A DNA stretch of 64,000 bases, taken from assembly GCA_036258175.1 (NCBI GenBank), contig DATAEE010000027.1:1-64000 (forward strand), given 5' to 3'. The position numbers and the translations under genes are program-made. Shown in pieces: positions 31,560 through 40,907 of this stretch (position 1 is the first letter of the stretch; every line of letters begins with the position of its first letter). The notes beneath the pieces were generated by a model, which was not told the DNA's origin, made no database searches, and worked only from the letters and a program-made list of their open reading frames with translations. Source of the stretch: DATAEE01 sp036258175 (GTDB lineage: Bacteria > Acidobacteriota > Vicinamibacteria > Vicinamibacterales > 2-12-FULL-66-21).

Positions 31560-33962
31560 ATGACCCAGGGGAAACCGGGACGGCCAGTCGTGGCCATGCT
31601 CGCCGCACTCAGTTTGCTCGTCCAATCGCCAGCGCCGCTCGTCGCCGATCAGACGGCCGCAAAGCCGGCTTCGCAAGCACCGCCGACTTCCGCCCAGCCA
31701 GCGACCCCGGCCGCAGCACAGCCGTCCGCGAAAACCGCCGCCGCCGCGCCGGCGCCCGTCGACGGTGGTTGGCCGCGTGTCTATAACGTTCCGAGCGGCG
31801 GCAGCCTGTTGATGTATCAGCCGCAGATCGCCAGTTGGGACAAGCAAGCCCACGTTGTGGCGTTCAGCGCCGTGTCCTATCGCACGAAGACGGCGGAGAA
31901 GCCGCTCGTCGGCACGATCAAACTCGAAGCGGATACGAAGACCGCGATTGAGGAGCGGCTCGTCAGACTCCAGAACATGAAGATCGCGGAAGCGAACTTT
32001 CAAAACCTGCCGAAGGAACAGGTACGCGAGATCGTCGCCGAAATCGACAAGGCGGTTCCCGACGACGACCGCGTGATCGCGCTGGATCGAGTCCTCGCAA
32101 ACGTGGACAAGAGCGCGATCATTCCGAAGAACGTCGAAGGCATCAAGGCCGATCCGCCGACGATCTTTTTCAGCAAGACGCCTGCAGTGATCGTGAATCT
32201 CGACGGCGAGCCCGTCTGGAGCCCGATCAAAGAAAACGATCTGAAATTCGCCGTGAATACGAACTGGGATCTGTTTCAACACGGCCCGACCGCCACGTTG
32301 TATCTTCGGAACGACGACTCATGGTTGAAGGCCCGGGACCTGAAGGGGCCCTGGTCCCCTGCCGGAACGCTCCCCGACAGCTTCAAGAAGCTGCCGGCTG
32401 AAGAAAACTGGAAGGAAGTCAAAGCGAGTCTGCCCGGCAGATCGATCAGCGCGTCGGCCGTACCAAAGGTCTTCGTCAGTAATCAGCCGGCCGAGCTCAT
32501 TCTGCTCAGCGGCGAACCGAACTACCTCCTCGTGCAGGGCACCGATCTCCTGTGGGTGAGCAACACGGACAGCGACGTGTTCCGCATGGGGAAGGCCGGA
32601 AAGGTCTATTACCTCGTGGCCGGCCGCTGGTTTTCGGCGCCGGACTTCACGGGACCATGGACGTTCGCGACGCCGTCGCTTCCGGCCGACTTCAAGAAGA
32701 TTCCGCTCGAGCACGACCGGTCGCGCGTGCTGGCATCGGTGCCGGGCACCGATCAAGCCGCGGAAGCCGTCCTGATCGCCCAGGTGCCGCAGACCGCGCG
32801 CGTCAACAAGAAAGAACTGAAGGCTCCCGAGGTCGCGTTCCAGGGCGACCCGCAGTTCACACCGATCGAAAAGACCACCGTGCAGCGGGCAGTGAACACC
32901 GACAAGGACGTCTTCAAGGTCGGCGATCTGTACTACATGTGCTACCAGGGCGTGTGGTTCGAGAGCAAGGCCTCCTCCGGTCCATGGTCAGTGGCGGAGT
33001 CGGTACCTGAAGCGATCTACCAGATCCCAGTCAGCTCACCGGCACATCACGTGACGTATGTCACCGTCGAAGACGACGATGACGACGACTGGGTCGTGTA
33101 TGCGGCCGCGGCCGGCTATACAGGCATGATGGTCGCGTGGGGCTGCACGGTCTGGGGTTCGGGTTATTACTATCCGCCCTACATCGGCTGGGGCGGCTAC
33201 TATCCTTATTACTACCCGCATTTCCCGACTTACGGTTACTCCGCCTGGTACAACCCCTGGACCGGTGCATACGGACGCAGCGCAAGAGTCTACGGTCCGT
33301 ACGGCGGCGCGGGAGTAGGAGCGCGGTACAACCCGCGCACCGGAACGTACTCCCGGGGCGCGGCGGCATGGGGACCGTACGGCGCGCGCGGCGTCGCCCA
33401 GGCATATAACCCCCGCACGGGCGCGTACGCACAAACGCGTCAGGGTTCGAACGTGTACGGCAGCTGGGGCTCGACCTCCGTGCAGCGCGGCGACGACTGG
33501 GCGAAGACCAATCGCTACACGAACAACAGAACCGGCAACACCACGCGGACCGTTCGAACGGACGACGGTGGAGCCGTCACCCGGCGCGGCTCCGACGGCG
33601 GCTTCGTCGGCGCCGGCAGCGAGGGCAACATCTACGCGGGAAAGGACGGGAACGCATACCGGCGACAGGACGGAACCTGGCAGAAATACGATAACGGCGG
33701 ATGGCAGAACACAGACAAGCAGCCCAGCGGTGAGCGGCCGCAGCCAACCACCGGCCAGGAACGAACAGGCGCTTCGAACCGCAGCAGCAGCATCGATCAG
33801 AGCACGCGGGATCAACTCGATCGCGACGCCGCCGCGCGCCGCGAGGGGGCGACCCGTACGCAGAACTACGGCAACTATCGGAGCGGTTCCGGCTCGCCCA
33901 GCACCTATCGCGGCGGCGGCTCTCGCGGCGGCGGACGCGGCGGCGGAGGACGGCGACGGTAG
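31560..33962 (+). CDS. Large secreted protein with acidic run, Tyr/Gly region and RG-rich tail
   Basis: 800 residues of unknown function. A signal peptide is followed by an Ala/Pro-rich stretch (about 28-68), then a long region to about 495 with repeated units containing W-x-P or GPWS patterns (KGPWSPAGTLPDSFKKLP, TGPWTFATPSLPADFKKIP, SGPWSVAESVPEAIYQIP). It continues with six Asp (near 504), an Ala/Gly hydrophobic segment, Tyr/Gly/Pro-rich repeats (YNPRTGTYSRGAAAWGPYG-like) and a tail ending GGGRGGGGRRR. The three GPW blocks suggest a repeated domain. The rear half parallels the DUF3300 protein at 11958-13100. AAAGGA precedes the ATG. Confidence 0.8.
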   Translation: MTQGKPGRPVVAMLAALSLLVQSPAPLVADQTAAKPASQAPPTSAQPATPAAAQPSAKTAAAAPAPVDGGWPRVYNVPSGGSLLMYQPQIASWDKQAHVVAFSAVSYRTKTAEKPLVGTIKLEADTKTAIEERLVRLQNMKIAEANFQNLPKEQVREIVAEIDKAVPDDDRVIALDRVLANVDKSAIIPKNVEGIKADPPTIFFSKTPAVIVNLDGEPVWSPIKENDLKFAVNTNWDLFQHGPTATLYLRNDDSWLKARDLKGPWSPAGTLPDSFKKLPAEENWKEVKASLPGRSISASAVPKVFVSNQPAELILLSGEPNYLLVQGTDLLWVSNTDSDVFRMGKAGKVYYLVAGRWFSAPDFTGPWTFATPSLPADFKKIPLEHDRSRVLASVPGTDQAAEAVLIAQVPQTARVNKKELKAPEVAFQGDPQFTPIEKTTVQRAVNTDKDVFKVGDLYYMCYQGVWFESKASSGPWSVAESVPEAIYQIPVSSPAHHVTYVTVEDDDDDDWVVYAAAAGYTGMMVAWGCTVWGSGYYYPPYIGWGGYYPYYYPHFPTYGYSAWYNPWTGAYGRSARVYGPYGGAGVGARYNPRTGTYSRGAAAWGPYGARGVAQAYNPRTGAYAQTRQGSNVYGSWGSTSVQRGDDWAKTNRYTNNRTGNTTRTVRTDDGGAVTRRGSDGGFVGAGSEGNIYAGKDGNAYRRQDGTWQKYDNGGWQNTDKQPSGERPQPTTGQERTGASNRSSSIDQSTRDQLDRDAAARREGATRTQNYGNYRSGSGSPSTYRGGGSRGGGRGGGGRRR

Positions 33963-34031
33963 CCCGGTGCAGATTGCTAAATGTGGAACTCCCTGAGTGG
34001 ACTGAAAGAGATTGCGGTAAAGTAGCGCGCC

Positions 34032-34658
34032 ATGCGCAAGTACGTCAGCGAGTTCATCGGGACGTTTTTCCTGCTTTTGACGATCGGGTGCACCGGCATC
34101 GCGGCAGGACCGGGTGTGATCGCCCCGCTCGCCATCGGTTCGGTATTGATGGTCATGATCTACGCGGGCGGCCACGTGTCGGGGGCGCACTACAACCCGG
34201 CGGTCACCCTCGGCGTCTTCCTGCGGGGGCGATGCCCGGCCGGAGATGTCGCGCCGTACATGGGCGCCCAGATCGCGGGCGCCATCGCCGCCGCGGCGGT
34301 CGTGATGTTCCTCAAGGGGAACGAGCCCGTCGCGCCGTTCGACGCTCCCGTCGCGCCCGCCCTGGTGGCGGAATTCCTGTTCACGTTTGCGCTCGTCTAC
34401 GTGATCCTGAACGTCGCGACGGCGAAGGCGACCTCCGGCAACTCGTACTTTGGCCTCGCGATCGGCTTCACGGTCCTCGCCGGAGCATTCGCCGTAGGAA
34501 ACGTGTCCGGCGGAGCCTTCAACCCTGCGGTCGCGATCGGAGCCTCGATCCTGCGCCTTCTGCCCTGGTCGAACATCTGGATCTATCTCGTCGCCGACCT
34601 GCTCGGAGGGGCGGCGGCAGCGTTCGTGTTCACGTCGGTGAACCCGAACGACCGATAG
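34032..34658 (+). CDS. MIP/aquaporin-family channel with atypical second NPA box
   Basis: 208 residues, six helices plus two half-helices, as expected for a MIP monomer. The first NPA box is GAHYNPAVTLG; the second is GAFNPAVAIG, so the usual NPAR arginine, which forms part of the selectivity filter, is replaced by Val. The pore is therefore predicted to be wider or less water-selective. It starts 69 bases after the large secreted protein and has no clear sigma-54 promoter of its own; it could be read through from 31481. Confidence 0.88.
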   Translation: MRKYVSEFIGTFFLLLTIGCTGIAAGPGVIAPLAIGSVLMVMIYAGGHVSGAHYNPAVTLGVFLRGRCPAGDVAPYMGAQIAGAIAAAAVVMFLKGNEPVAPFDAPVAPALVAEFLFTFALVYVILNVATAKATSGNSYFGLAIGFTVLAGAFAVGNVSGGAFNPAVAIGASILRLLPWSNIWIYLVADLLGGAAAAFVFTSVNPNDR

Positions 34659-34699
34659 CCGGATTGTGTAGACCGTCCACCCGAAGATAATGTGTGTCC

Positions 34700-35332
34700 A
34701 TGACTCGACTTGCCTTGTCCGCTCTTCTCGCGTTCGGCCTGACGGCTTCGGAGGCCTCCGCCCAGTGGATCAAGAACATGGCAAAGCGTTCCGGAGCAGG
34801 CGGATCGGTCGGAGGGATTTTCACGACTGACGACGACGTCAACGTCGGCCCCGCCTTTGGATTCAACTTCGGCCTCGCGCCCAAGCCAGGGCTCGGACCG
34901 ACGCTGGGCTTCGGATGGTACCAAGGCGACCTGACGCTGTCCGACGTCTCCGGCGACACGGAGATCGGGCGCCTCCGGGTTCGTCCCATCATGGCGGGCA
35001 TCGGGTACACGTGGGTGACGGGCCGAGTGGCCACCGGCGTGTCGCTGAACGCCGGCGTCAGCATCAACTCGATCCGGCTGAATGATCAGTACCGCAACTT
35101 CTTCGGACCCGGCACCGAGGTCACAGTCGACGCGAGCAACAGCTTCTGTGTCCGGCCTCAGATAAAGGTCGAATACGCGGTAGGGCGGAAAGTCGGCATC
35201 TTCTCGAGCGCCGGCTTCTTCTTCACCGAGTTCGACAACGTTATCGATACACCGGTCGGCCGCTTCGAGAACACGTGGGACGCGAGCAGCTTCAACGTGT
35301 TCGTGGGCGTGATGGTCTACCCGTTCAAGTGA
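34700..35332 (+). CDS. Outer membrane beta-barrel protein
   Basis: 210 residues with a signal peptide (MTRLALSALLAFGLTASEASA) and alternating polar/hydrophobic strands with Gly and aromatic residues (GPAFGFNFGLAPKPGLGPTL, SSFNVFVGVMVYPFK). The ending looks like a last barrel strand. An eight-strand small barrel is likely. A GTG two codons upstream is possible. The 3' end overlaps mobA by eight bases on the opposite strand. Confidence 0.75.
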   Translation: MTRLALSALLAFGLTASEASAQWIKNMAKRSGAGGSVGGIFTTDDDVNVGPAFGFNFGLAPKPGLGPTLGFGWYQGDLTLSDVSGDTEIGRLRVRPIMAGIGYTWVTGRVATGVSLNAGVSINSIRLNDQYRNFFGPGTEVTVDASNSFCVRPQIKVEYAVGRKVGIFSSAGFFFTEFDNVIDTPVGRFENTWDASSFNVFVGVMVYPFK

Positions 35333-35912
35333 GTCCGGCGCGCCGCAGCGCGTCGGCGTAGCTCTCCGGGGTGTTGCACGTCCTGAAGCTTTCAAGATCG
35401 GGATCGACCTCCCGCAGCTCATCGGGCTGGACGCGCCGCACACGAACGTGGTCGAGCAGGTCTCGCGCGCGCAGCGCACGCTTCGCGACGAGCGCCTCGA
35501 TGACGGGCGCAATCGAGCGCGCATAGACCGCGGTCGTCATCATCGGATAGGCGTCGATCACCGGCACCGCGGCGTCGTACCCCGCGCTCAGATCCAGGAG
35601 CCGCCCGATCAGCGCCGGACGGAGGAACGGCAGGTCGCACGCCGTCAGAAACGCCCTGTCGGCCCTCACATGACGCAGGCCGACCATCAGGCCGGCGAGC
35701 GGTCCGAGGCCTTCCGCCGGATCGCGCACGGCTTCGAAGCCCGCAGGAAGCGTTTGTCCCTCCCGCGCTACCAGCACCACGTCGTCAGCCGCCTCGCGAA
35801 CGATTCGCACGACCCGACCGAGAAGCGTTTCACTGCCGAACAGAAGCGACGCTTTGTCGCGTCCCATTCGCGTCGAGCGTCCGCCGCAGAGCACGATGGC
35901 CGAGTGAGTCAC
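35325..35912 (-). CDS. mobA: Molybdenum cofactor guanylyltransferase
   Basis: 195 residues. The nucleotide-binding signature LCGGRSTRMGRDKASL is at the N-terminus, and the metal/substrate segment FLTACDLPFLRP is in the middle. MobA adds GMP to molybdopterin to make the bis-MGD cofactor. No other Moco gene is nearby. It starts 17 bases from the divergent gntK start, so their promoters must overlap or lie within coding sequence. Confidence 0.88.
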   Translation of the reverse strand: MTHSAIVLCGGRSTRMGRDKASLLFGSETLLGRVVRIVREAADDVVLVAREGQTLPAGFEAVRDPAEGLGPLAGLMVGLRHVRADRAFLTACDLPFLRPALIGRLLDLSAGYDAAVPVIDAYPMMTTAVYARSIAPVIEALVAKRALRARDLLDHVRVRRVQPDELREVDPDLESFRTCNTPESYADALRRAGLT

Positions 35913-35929
35913 GACTATAATTCTGCGCC

Positions 35930-36409
35930 TTGATCATCATTCTCATGGGGGTTTCCGGATCGGGCAAGACGACGGTCGGGAAACTCCTCGCGAGCGAGCT
36001 GGGATGGGAATTCCTTGAAGCGGACGACTTTCATCCGCCCGCAAACATCGAGAAAATGCAGCGAGGCATACCGCTCGACGACACGGATCGCGATCCGTGG
36101 CTTGATGCAATCGCGAAGGCGCTCGAAGCGCGGGTGCGGTCCGGCACGAACGCGGTGCTCGCCTGCTCGGCGCTCAAGCAGGCGCATCGCAAGCGTCTCC
36201 GCGTGAGTCCCGACGTTCGCTTCGTTTACCTGAAAGGATCGTTCGAAGAGATCGAGGAGCGGCTTCGCGATCGACGCGGACACTTCTTCTCACCGGATCT
36301 GCTCGAGAGCCAGTTCGAGGCGCTCGAAGAGCCACGCGACGCGCTCGTCGTGAACGTCTCGGACCCACCCGAGACGATCGTCCGTCAGATCATGCGTACG
36401 CTGGAATAG
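35930..36409 (+). CDS. gntK: Gluconokinase
   Basis: 159 residues, the size of the GntK family. P-loop GVSGSGKTT at about 7-15, the substrate segment EADDFHPPANIEKMQRGIPL, and ACSALKQAHRKRLR are all family marks. It phosphorylates gluconate to 6-phosphogluconate with ATP, feeding the gnd product encoded nearby. TTG at 35930 is chosen because the later ATG (35945) would remove the first strand before the P-loop. Its last 20 bases overlap the convergent zwf. Confidence 0.92.
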   Translation: MIIILMGVSGSGKTTVGKLLASELGWEFLEADDFHPPANIEKMQRGIPLDDTDRDPWLDAIAKALEARVRSGTNAVLACSALKQAHRKRLRVSPDVRFVYLKGSFEEIEERLRDRRGHFFSPDLLESQFEALEEPRDALVVNVSDPPETIVRQIMRTLE

Positions 36410-37793
36410 TCGTCCTGTGAGGGGTGTTCCACCCGCCGACTTCCTTAGCCAGCGCCTCCGCTTCGGGCGGACCCCAAGTGCCGGGATCGTACTCGTGCAA
36501 GCGACCGCCGTCGCGGATGACAGGATCGACGATGGCCCATGCCGCTTCGACGACGTCCTGCCGCGCGAAGAGCGTGGCGTCGCCGGCGATTGCGTCGCCG
36601 AGCAGGCGCTCGTAGGCTTCCATCCGTCCTTCGCTCCCCTGCTCCGGCAATCGCACGACCGACAGCTCGACCGGCTCGCCTGTCATTCCCTCGCCGGGAG
36701 TCTTCGCCCGCGCCCCTACCGCGATCTCGACCTCGGGGCTCACACGGAAGCGCACGTAGTTTCCGAGCGGCGGCGTCGGCTCTTTGAACACGACGAGCGG
36801 CGGGTTTCGCAGCTCGACGATCACTTCTGTCGCGGTAATCGCGAGGCGTTTGCCCGCCCGAACGTAGAACGGCACCCCTTCCCAGCGCCACGAATCGACA
36901 TGCAGCCGCAGCGCCGCGTAAGCAGGTACCGATGAGTCTTTCGCGACGTTCGGTTCGCTTCGGTAGCCGCGGTACTGACCGATGATGATCTGGTCGGGCC
37001 TGAGCGGCCGTACCGTGCGCAGCACCTTGACCTGCTCGTCGTGGATTGCCTCGGCGTTCATCCCGGCCGGCGCTTCCATCGCGAGATAGGTCACGATCTG
37101 CAGGAGGTGATTCTGGATGACGTCCCGGATGACACCCATCTCTTCGTACAGCTTGCCGCGACCTTCCACCCCGAACCGCTCGGCCATCGTAATCTGCACG
37201 TTCTCGACGTAGTGTCTGTTCCAGATCGGCTCGAGGAACGCGTTCGAGAAGCGGAAGTACAGAATGTTCTGCACCGCTTCCTTGCCCAGGTAGTGATCGA
37301 TGCGGAAGATCGCTTCCTCCGGAAAGACCTCGTGCAGCGTCTCGTTGAGCGCACGTGCGGACGCGAAATCCCGCCCGAACGGTTTCTCCACGATGACTCG
37401 CGCGCCGTGTGTGCATCCAGCCTCCTTGAGCTGGCGCACCACGACCGGGAACATGCTCGGCGGGATCGCGAGGTAGTGCGCCGGTCGCGCCGCGTTGCCG
37501 AGCTCCTGCCGCAGCCGCTGGAAGGTCTTCGGATCGTTGTAGTCGCCGTCGACGTAGTGGAGGCAATCGGCGAGCTTCGGGAAGGCGTCTCGATCAACGC
37601 CGCCGCCGTGCTCGGCGACGCTCGCCTTCGCCCGCTCGATCAGGTCGTCTCGCGTCCAGCCGGATCGGCCGACGCCGACGATCTCGAAATCGAGACGCCC
37701 ACGGCGCGCCATCGCCTGGAACGCGGGAAAGATCTTCTTGTAGGCCAGGTCGCCCGAGGCACCGAAGAAGACGAGGGCGTCAGATCTATTCAT
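36390..37793 (-). CDS. zwf: Glucose-6-phosphate 1-dehydrogenase
   Basis: 467 residues. NADP-binding GASGDLAYKK at the start, VIVEKPFGRD, and the active-site block FRIDHYLGKEAVQN (about 180-195) with the conserved His and Lys. It makes 6-phosphogluconolactone and NADPH at the entry to the pentose phosphate path. It follows gnd by 22 bases, forming an operon gnd-zwf; no pgl (lactonase) gene is next to it. Confidence 0.95.
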   Translation of the reverse strand: MNRSDALVFFGASGDLAYKKIFPAFQAMARRGRLDFEIVGVGRSGWTRDDLIERAKASVAEHGGGVDRDAFPKLADCLHYVDGDYNDPKTFQRLRQELGNAARPAHYLAIPPSMFPVVVRQLKEAGCTHGARVIVEKPFGRDFASARALNETLHEVFPEEAIFRIDHYLGKEAVQNILYFRFSNAFLEPIWNRHYVENVQITMAERFGVEGRGKLYEEMGVIRDVIQNHLLQIVTYLAMEAPAGMNAEAIHDEQVKVLRTVRPLRPDQIIIGQYRGYRSEPNVAKDSSVPAYAALRLHVDSWRWEGVPFYVRAGKRLAITATEVIVELRNPPLVVFKEPTPPLGNYVRFRVSPEVEIAVGARAKTPGEGMTGEPVELSVVRLPEQGSEGRMEAYERLLGDAIAGDATLFARQDVVEAAWAIVDPVIRDGGRLHEYDPGTWGPPEAEALAKEVGGWNTPHRTTIPAYA

Positions 37794-37815
37794 ACAGTCT
37801 CGTCCGTCAGCCGGA

Positions 37816-38826
37816 TCAACGTTTCTCCGTGTGGCCCCCGAACCCGAAGCGCATCGCTGACAGCACCTGGTTCGCGAACAGGTCGTGGCCGCGGGACGCG
37901 AAGCGCTCGAAGAGCGCCGCGGTCAGCACGTGCGCCGGCACGCCCTCATCGTTCGCGGCCTGCACCGTCCACCGGCCTTCGCCCGAGTCGGCAACCGTGC
38001 CGCCGAACTTCTCCAGCGTGGGATCGGCGGCCAGCGCCTGCGCCGTCAGGTCGAGGAGCCATGAACTGATGACGCTTCCCCGCCGCCAGACCTCCGTCAC
38101 GTCCGCCAGATCGAAATCGTACTGGTAGTGTTCCGGGTGCCTCAGCGGCGCGGTCTCCGCGTCTTTCTCGTGGGTCGCCTTGCCGATGTCCGCGCGTTTC
38201 AGAATGTTCAGGCCTTCCGCGAACGCCGCCATCAGGCCGTACTCGATCCCGTTATGGATCATCTTCACGAAGTGCCCGGCGCCCGAGGGGCCGCAGTGGA
38301 GATACCCGTGCTCGGCCGTGCTCTGCCGTTCCTCGCGCCCGGGTGTGCGCGCGATGTGACCCGGGCCCGGAGCGAGCGTCCTGAAGATCGGGTCTAGCCG
38401 TGCTACCACTTCCTTCTCGCCGCCAATCATCAGGCAATAGCCGCGCTCGAGTCCCCAGACGCCACCGCTCGTGCCCATGTCAACGTAGTGCATGCTGCGC
38501 GCCTTCAGCCGCTGCGCGCGGGCGATGTCGTCCTGATAGTGGGAGTTTCCGCCGTCGATGAAGGTATCGCCGCCGGCAGCGAGAGGCACCAGCTCATCGA
38601 GCGTGCCATCCACGATCGCGGCCGGCACCATGAGACAGATCGCCCGCGGTGGTGTGAGCTTGGCGACGAAGTCGGCGAGCGTCGATCCGCCCACCGCCCC
38701 TTCCTTGACGAGCGCATCGACCGCCGCCGCCGACCGGTCATAGACCACGCACGCATGGCCCCCGCGCATCAGGCGGCGGACCATGTTTCCACCCATTCGG
38801 CCGAGGCCGATCATGCCGAGCTGCAT
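37816..38826 (-). CDS. gnd: 6-phosphogluconate dehydrogenase, short form
   Basis: 336 residues, belonging to the short (about 300-340 residue) decarboxylating type rather than the 470-residue E. coli type. N-terminal Rossmann motif GLGRMGGNMVRRLM, VDMGTSGGVWGLERGYCLMIGG, and the catalytic GPSGAGHFVKMIHNGIEYG. Short forms are often NAD-linked, which cannot be decided here. ATG at 38826 is preferred to a TTG nine bases upstream. Operon with zwf. Confidence 0.92.
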   Translation of the reverse strand: MQLGMIGLGRMGGNMVRRLMRGGHACVVYDRSAAAVDALVKEGAVGGSTLADFVAKLTPPRAICLMVPAAIVDGTLDELVPLAAGGDTFIDGGNSHYQDDIARAQRLKARSMHYVDMGTSGGVWGLERGYCLMIGGEKEVVARLDPIFRTLAPGPGHIARTPGREERQSTAEHGYLHCGPSGAGHFVKMIHNGIEYGLMAAFAEGLNILKRADIGKATHEKDAETAPLRHPEHYQYDFDLADVTEVWRRGSVISSWLLDLTAQALAADPTLEKFGGTVADSGEGRWTVQAANDEGVPAHVLTAALFERFASRGHDLFANQVLSAMRFGFGGHTEKR

Positions 38827-38856
38827 TCGTGACAAGCCCCCAAAAGGGGAACTATG

Positions 38857-39454
38857 TCACAGCCGTCGATCGCCGGAAAGGGACGCGGGCGCGACGCCGA
38901 TCTGCTCCAGCACGCGCGCGACGATGCGATCGCACCGCGAGGCGTGGAATTGAAACGCTTCGGAGGTGGCGGCGCCGGCGCGCGCGTACAGCTCATCGCG
39001 GAGCAGCCCGCGCGCGCGGTGCAGGCGGGTCTTGACGGTATCCTCGTTGATCTCCAGGCACTCGGCTGTGTCCGTCCACCGCCGCCTCGAGCATCCGTCC
39101 GACCTCGCTCGCGAACGCCTGGTGCTCGGGATCCGGTAGCCGCGACGGAGGCTCAACCATCTTCGTGTCGATCGGCTGGTTTTCATCCGCCGGCCGGCGG
39201 CGGCGCGCACGCGCGAGCGCTTCGTGGACGGCGATCTTCGTCAGCCACGTCGCGAACCGCGCACGTTCCGCGAACTGATCCAGGTGAAAGAACGCGTTCA
39301 CGTATGCCTGCTGGATCGCATCCTCGATCTCGTTCGAGTTGCCCATGATCGAGCGCACGACCCGATAGAGCCGCTGGTTGTACCGGCGCATCAGCACTTC
39401 GAACCGCGCCGTATCACCTGCACGGACGAGTCGGAGCAGCTCTTCATCAGACAT
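38857..39454 (-). pseudogene. ECF sigma factor gene with internal deletion and frameshift
   Basis: The first part (MSDEELLRLVRAGDTARFEV to EVGRMLEAAVD) is a clear sigma-70 region 2 with IMGNSNEIEDAIQQAYVNAF. The last part, in another frame (TAECLEINEDTVKTRLHRARGLL and on), is the region 4.2 helix-turn-helix. At about 39076 the two are fused out of frame; roughly 18-19 residues of region 4.1 are missing. In the first frame translation runs on to 38993 with nonsense sequence. The gene should be inactive. The cytochrome gene next to it is also broken. Confidence 0.8.
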
Positions 39455-39494
39455 ACAGATAAAGAGTAGGCGAGAGGCAAAAAGGTTCCCAGGC

Positions 39495-39521
39495 CGCAGA
39501 TTCACGCAGATGAACGCAGAT
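39495..39521. repeat. Three tandem units of a 10-base CGCAGAT repeat
   Basis: CGCAGATTCA, CGCAGATGAA and CGCAGATCTC follow one another between the broken sigma gene and the broken cytochrome gene. The CGCAGAT core recurs in all three. A looser relative (CACGGATTACGCGGAT) is at 50942. Such arrays occur as dispersed intergenic repeats in many bacteria. Confidence 0.6.
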
Positions 39522-39574
39522 CTCGCTTGTCACCTCGGTACTCCGGCGCACTCTATAGAAAAAGGAGGGGGTTC

Positions 39575-40903
39575 ATGCGCTGTTCCGTGATGCTCGTGCT
39601 GGCAGCCGCCGCATGCGGCTGGGCCTTGTCGCTCGCTAGTGCCGCGACCTCGCGCGATGACGACCATCGGTCAAGGACACACGACGATCAGCTGTTCGTC
39701 CAATCGGCGCGCATGCTGCGCGACGGACGAAAGACGTTCCGGTTCGACACGTTCGGCGACGAAGCATTCTGGGGCGGCACGATCAGGCTGCACGAGGCGA
39801 TCGCCGGCGCGAAGCTCGGCGGCGTGGGGCCTGGCGTCAGCCCGAAGGCCGCGCTGGGCATCGGCCTCAAAGTCGATCTCGAAAAGCTGCCGCGCGAACT
39901 CGTGCGCAGCCTCCCTCGCGGAGATGTCAACCTCGACGACCCTGCCACGCCGCTCGCCCTGCTCCGGCTCAATGCCGTCGTCGGCGTAACTGGGTTTTTC
40001 GACGGAGGGCGGCTCACCTCGATCGGCATTCAGTGCGCGCTCTGCCACTCGACGGTCGACAACGCCTTCGCGTCCGGCATCGGCCGCCGGCTCGACGGTT
40101 GGGCGAATCGCGATCTAACGTAGGGGGTCTCGTCGCGCTCGCTCCCCAGTTGCAGCCGGTGGCCGACGTTCTGGGCGTGGATGTGGCGACGGTGAGGAAA
40201 GTGCTCGCCGCCTGGGAGCCCGGAAAATTCGACGCCGAGCTGCTCCTCGACGGCAAGGGATTCAGGCCCGATGGAAAGACCGCCGCCACGCTGATCCCTC
40301 CGGCCTTCGGCCTGGCCGGCGTGAATCTGCACACCTGGACCGGCTGGGGCGGCGTGAGCCACTGGAATGCCTTCGTCGCCAACATCGAAATGCACGGGTC
40401 GGGCATCTTCTACGACCCGCGGCTGGACGACGCGTCGCAGTTCCCGCTCGCCGCACGAAACGGCTTCGGGAACATCCGCAACTCTCCGGATCGCATCACG
40501 CCACAGCTCGGCGCATTGCAGTTCTACTAGCTCGGCGTTGCAGGCACCCCCGGCGCCGTCGCACCTGTTCGACTCGGAACTGGCGAGGCGAGGCAAGGAT
40601 CTGTTCAACGGCCGGGCGCAGTGCTCAACCTGCCACGTGCCGCCGCTCTTCACCGAGCCCGGGTGGAACATGCACACGGCTGAAGAGATCGGCATCGATC
40701 GGTTCCAGGCGGATCGCGCGCCGGATTGGCGCTACCGGACGTCCCCGTTGAAGGGCCTCTGGACGTACATGAAGGGCGGCTTCTATCACGACGGCCGGTT
40801 CGCGACGCTTCGCGCCGTCGTCGACCACTACGACAGCCTGCTCGCGCTCGGCCTTTCGGATCAGCAGAAGCGCGAGCTGATCGAGTACTTGAAGTCGCTG
40901 TGA
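39575..40903 (+). pseudogene. Di-haem c-type cytochrome (peroxidase-like) gene, broken by two frameshifts and a stop
   Basis: The product would be about 440 residues with a signal peptide (MRCSVMLVLAAAACGWALSL). Haem motif CALCH lies in frame 1 and CSTCH with FTEPGWNMHTAEEIGIDRFQ in frame 2, as in di-haem peroxidase-like proteins. Near 40120 one base is missing (GATCTAACGTAG where GATCTnAACGTAGG is expected). At 40528-40530 a TAG replaces a probable CAG, and one extra base nearby shifts the frame again. AAAGGAGGGG precedes the ATG. Combined indels and a stop indicate decay rather than a single sequencing slip, though a poor assembly is not excluded. Confidence 0.82.
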
Positions 40904-40907
40904 CGGC

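Noticed and set aside
33963..34031. A sigma-54 promoter for the aquaporin gene
   Set aside because: TGGACTG and TTGCGG are present but too far apart (GG to GC 13 bases).
38837..38849. CCCCC-AAAA-GGGG hairpin between gnd and the broken sigma gene as a terminator
   Set aside because: Arms of only four bases and no T-run on either strand; position alone is not enough.
39495..39521. CRISPR-like array
   Set aside because: Units of 10 bases without unique spacers; no cas genes in the window.
40033..40530. A separate gene for the middle part of the cytochrome region
   Set aside because: Its sequence continues the upstream frame and leads into the downstream frame of one cytochrome; it is a pseudogene fragment.
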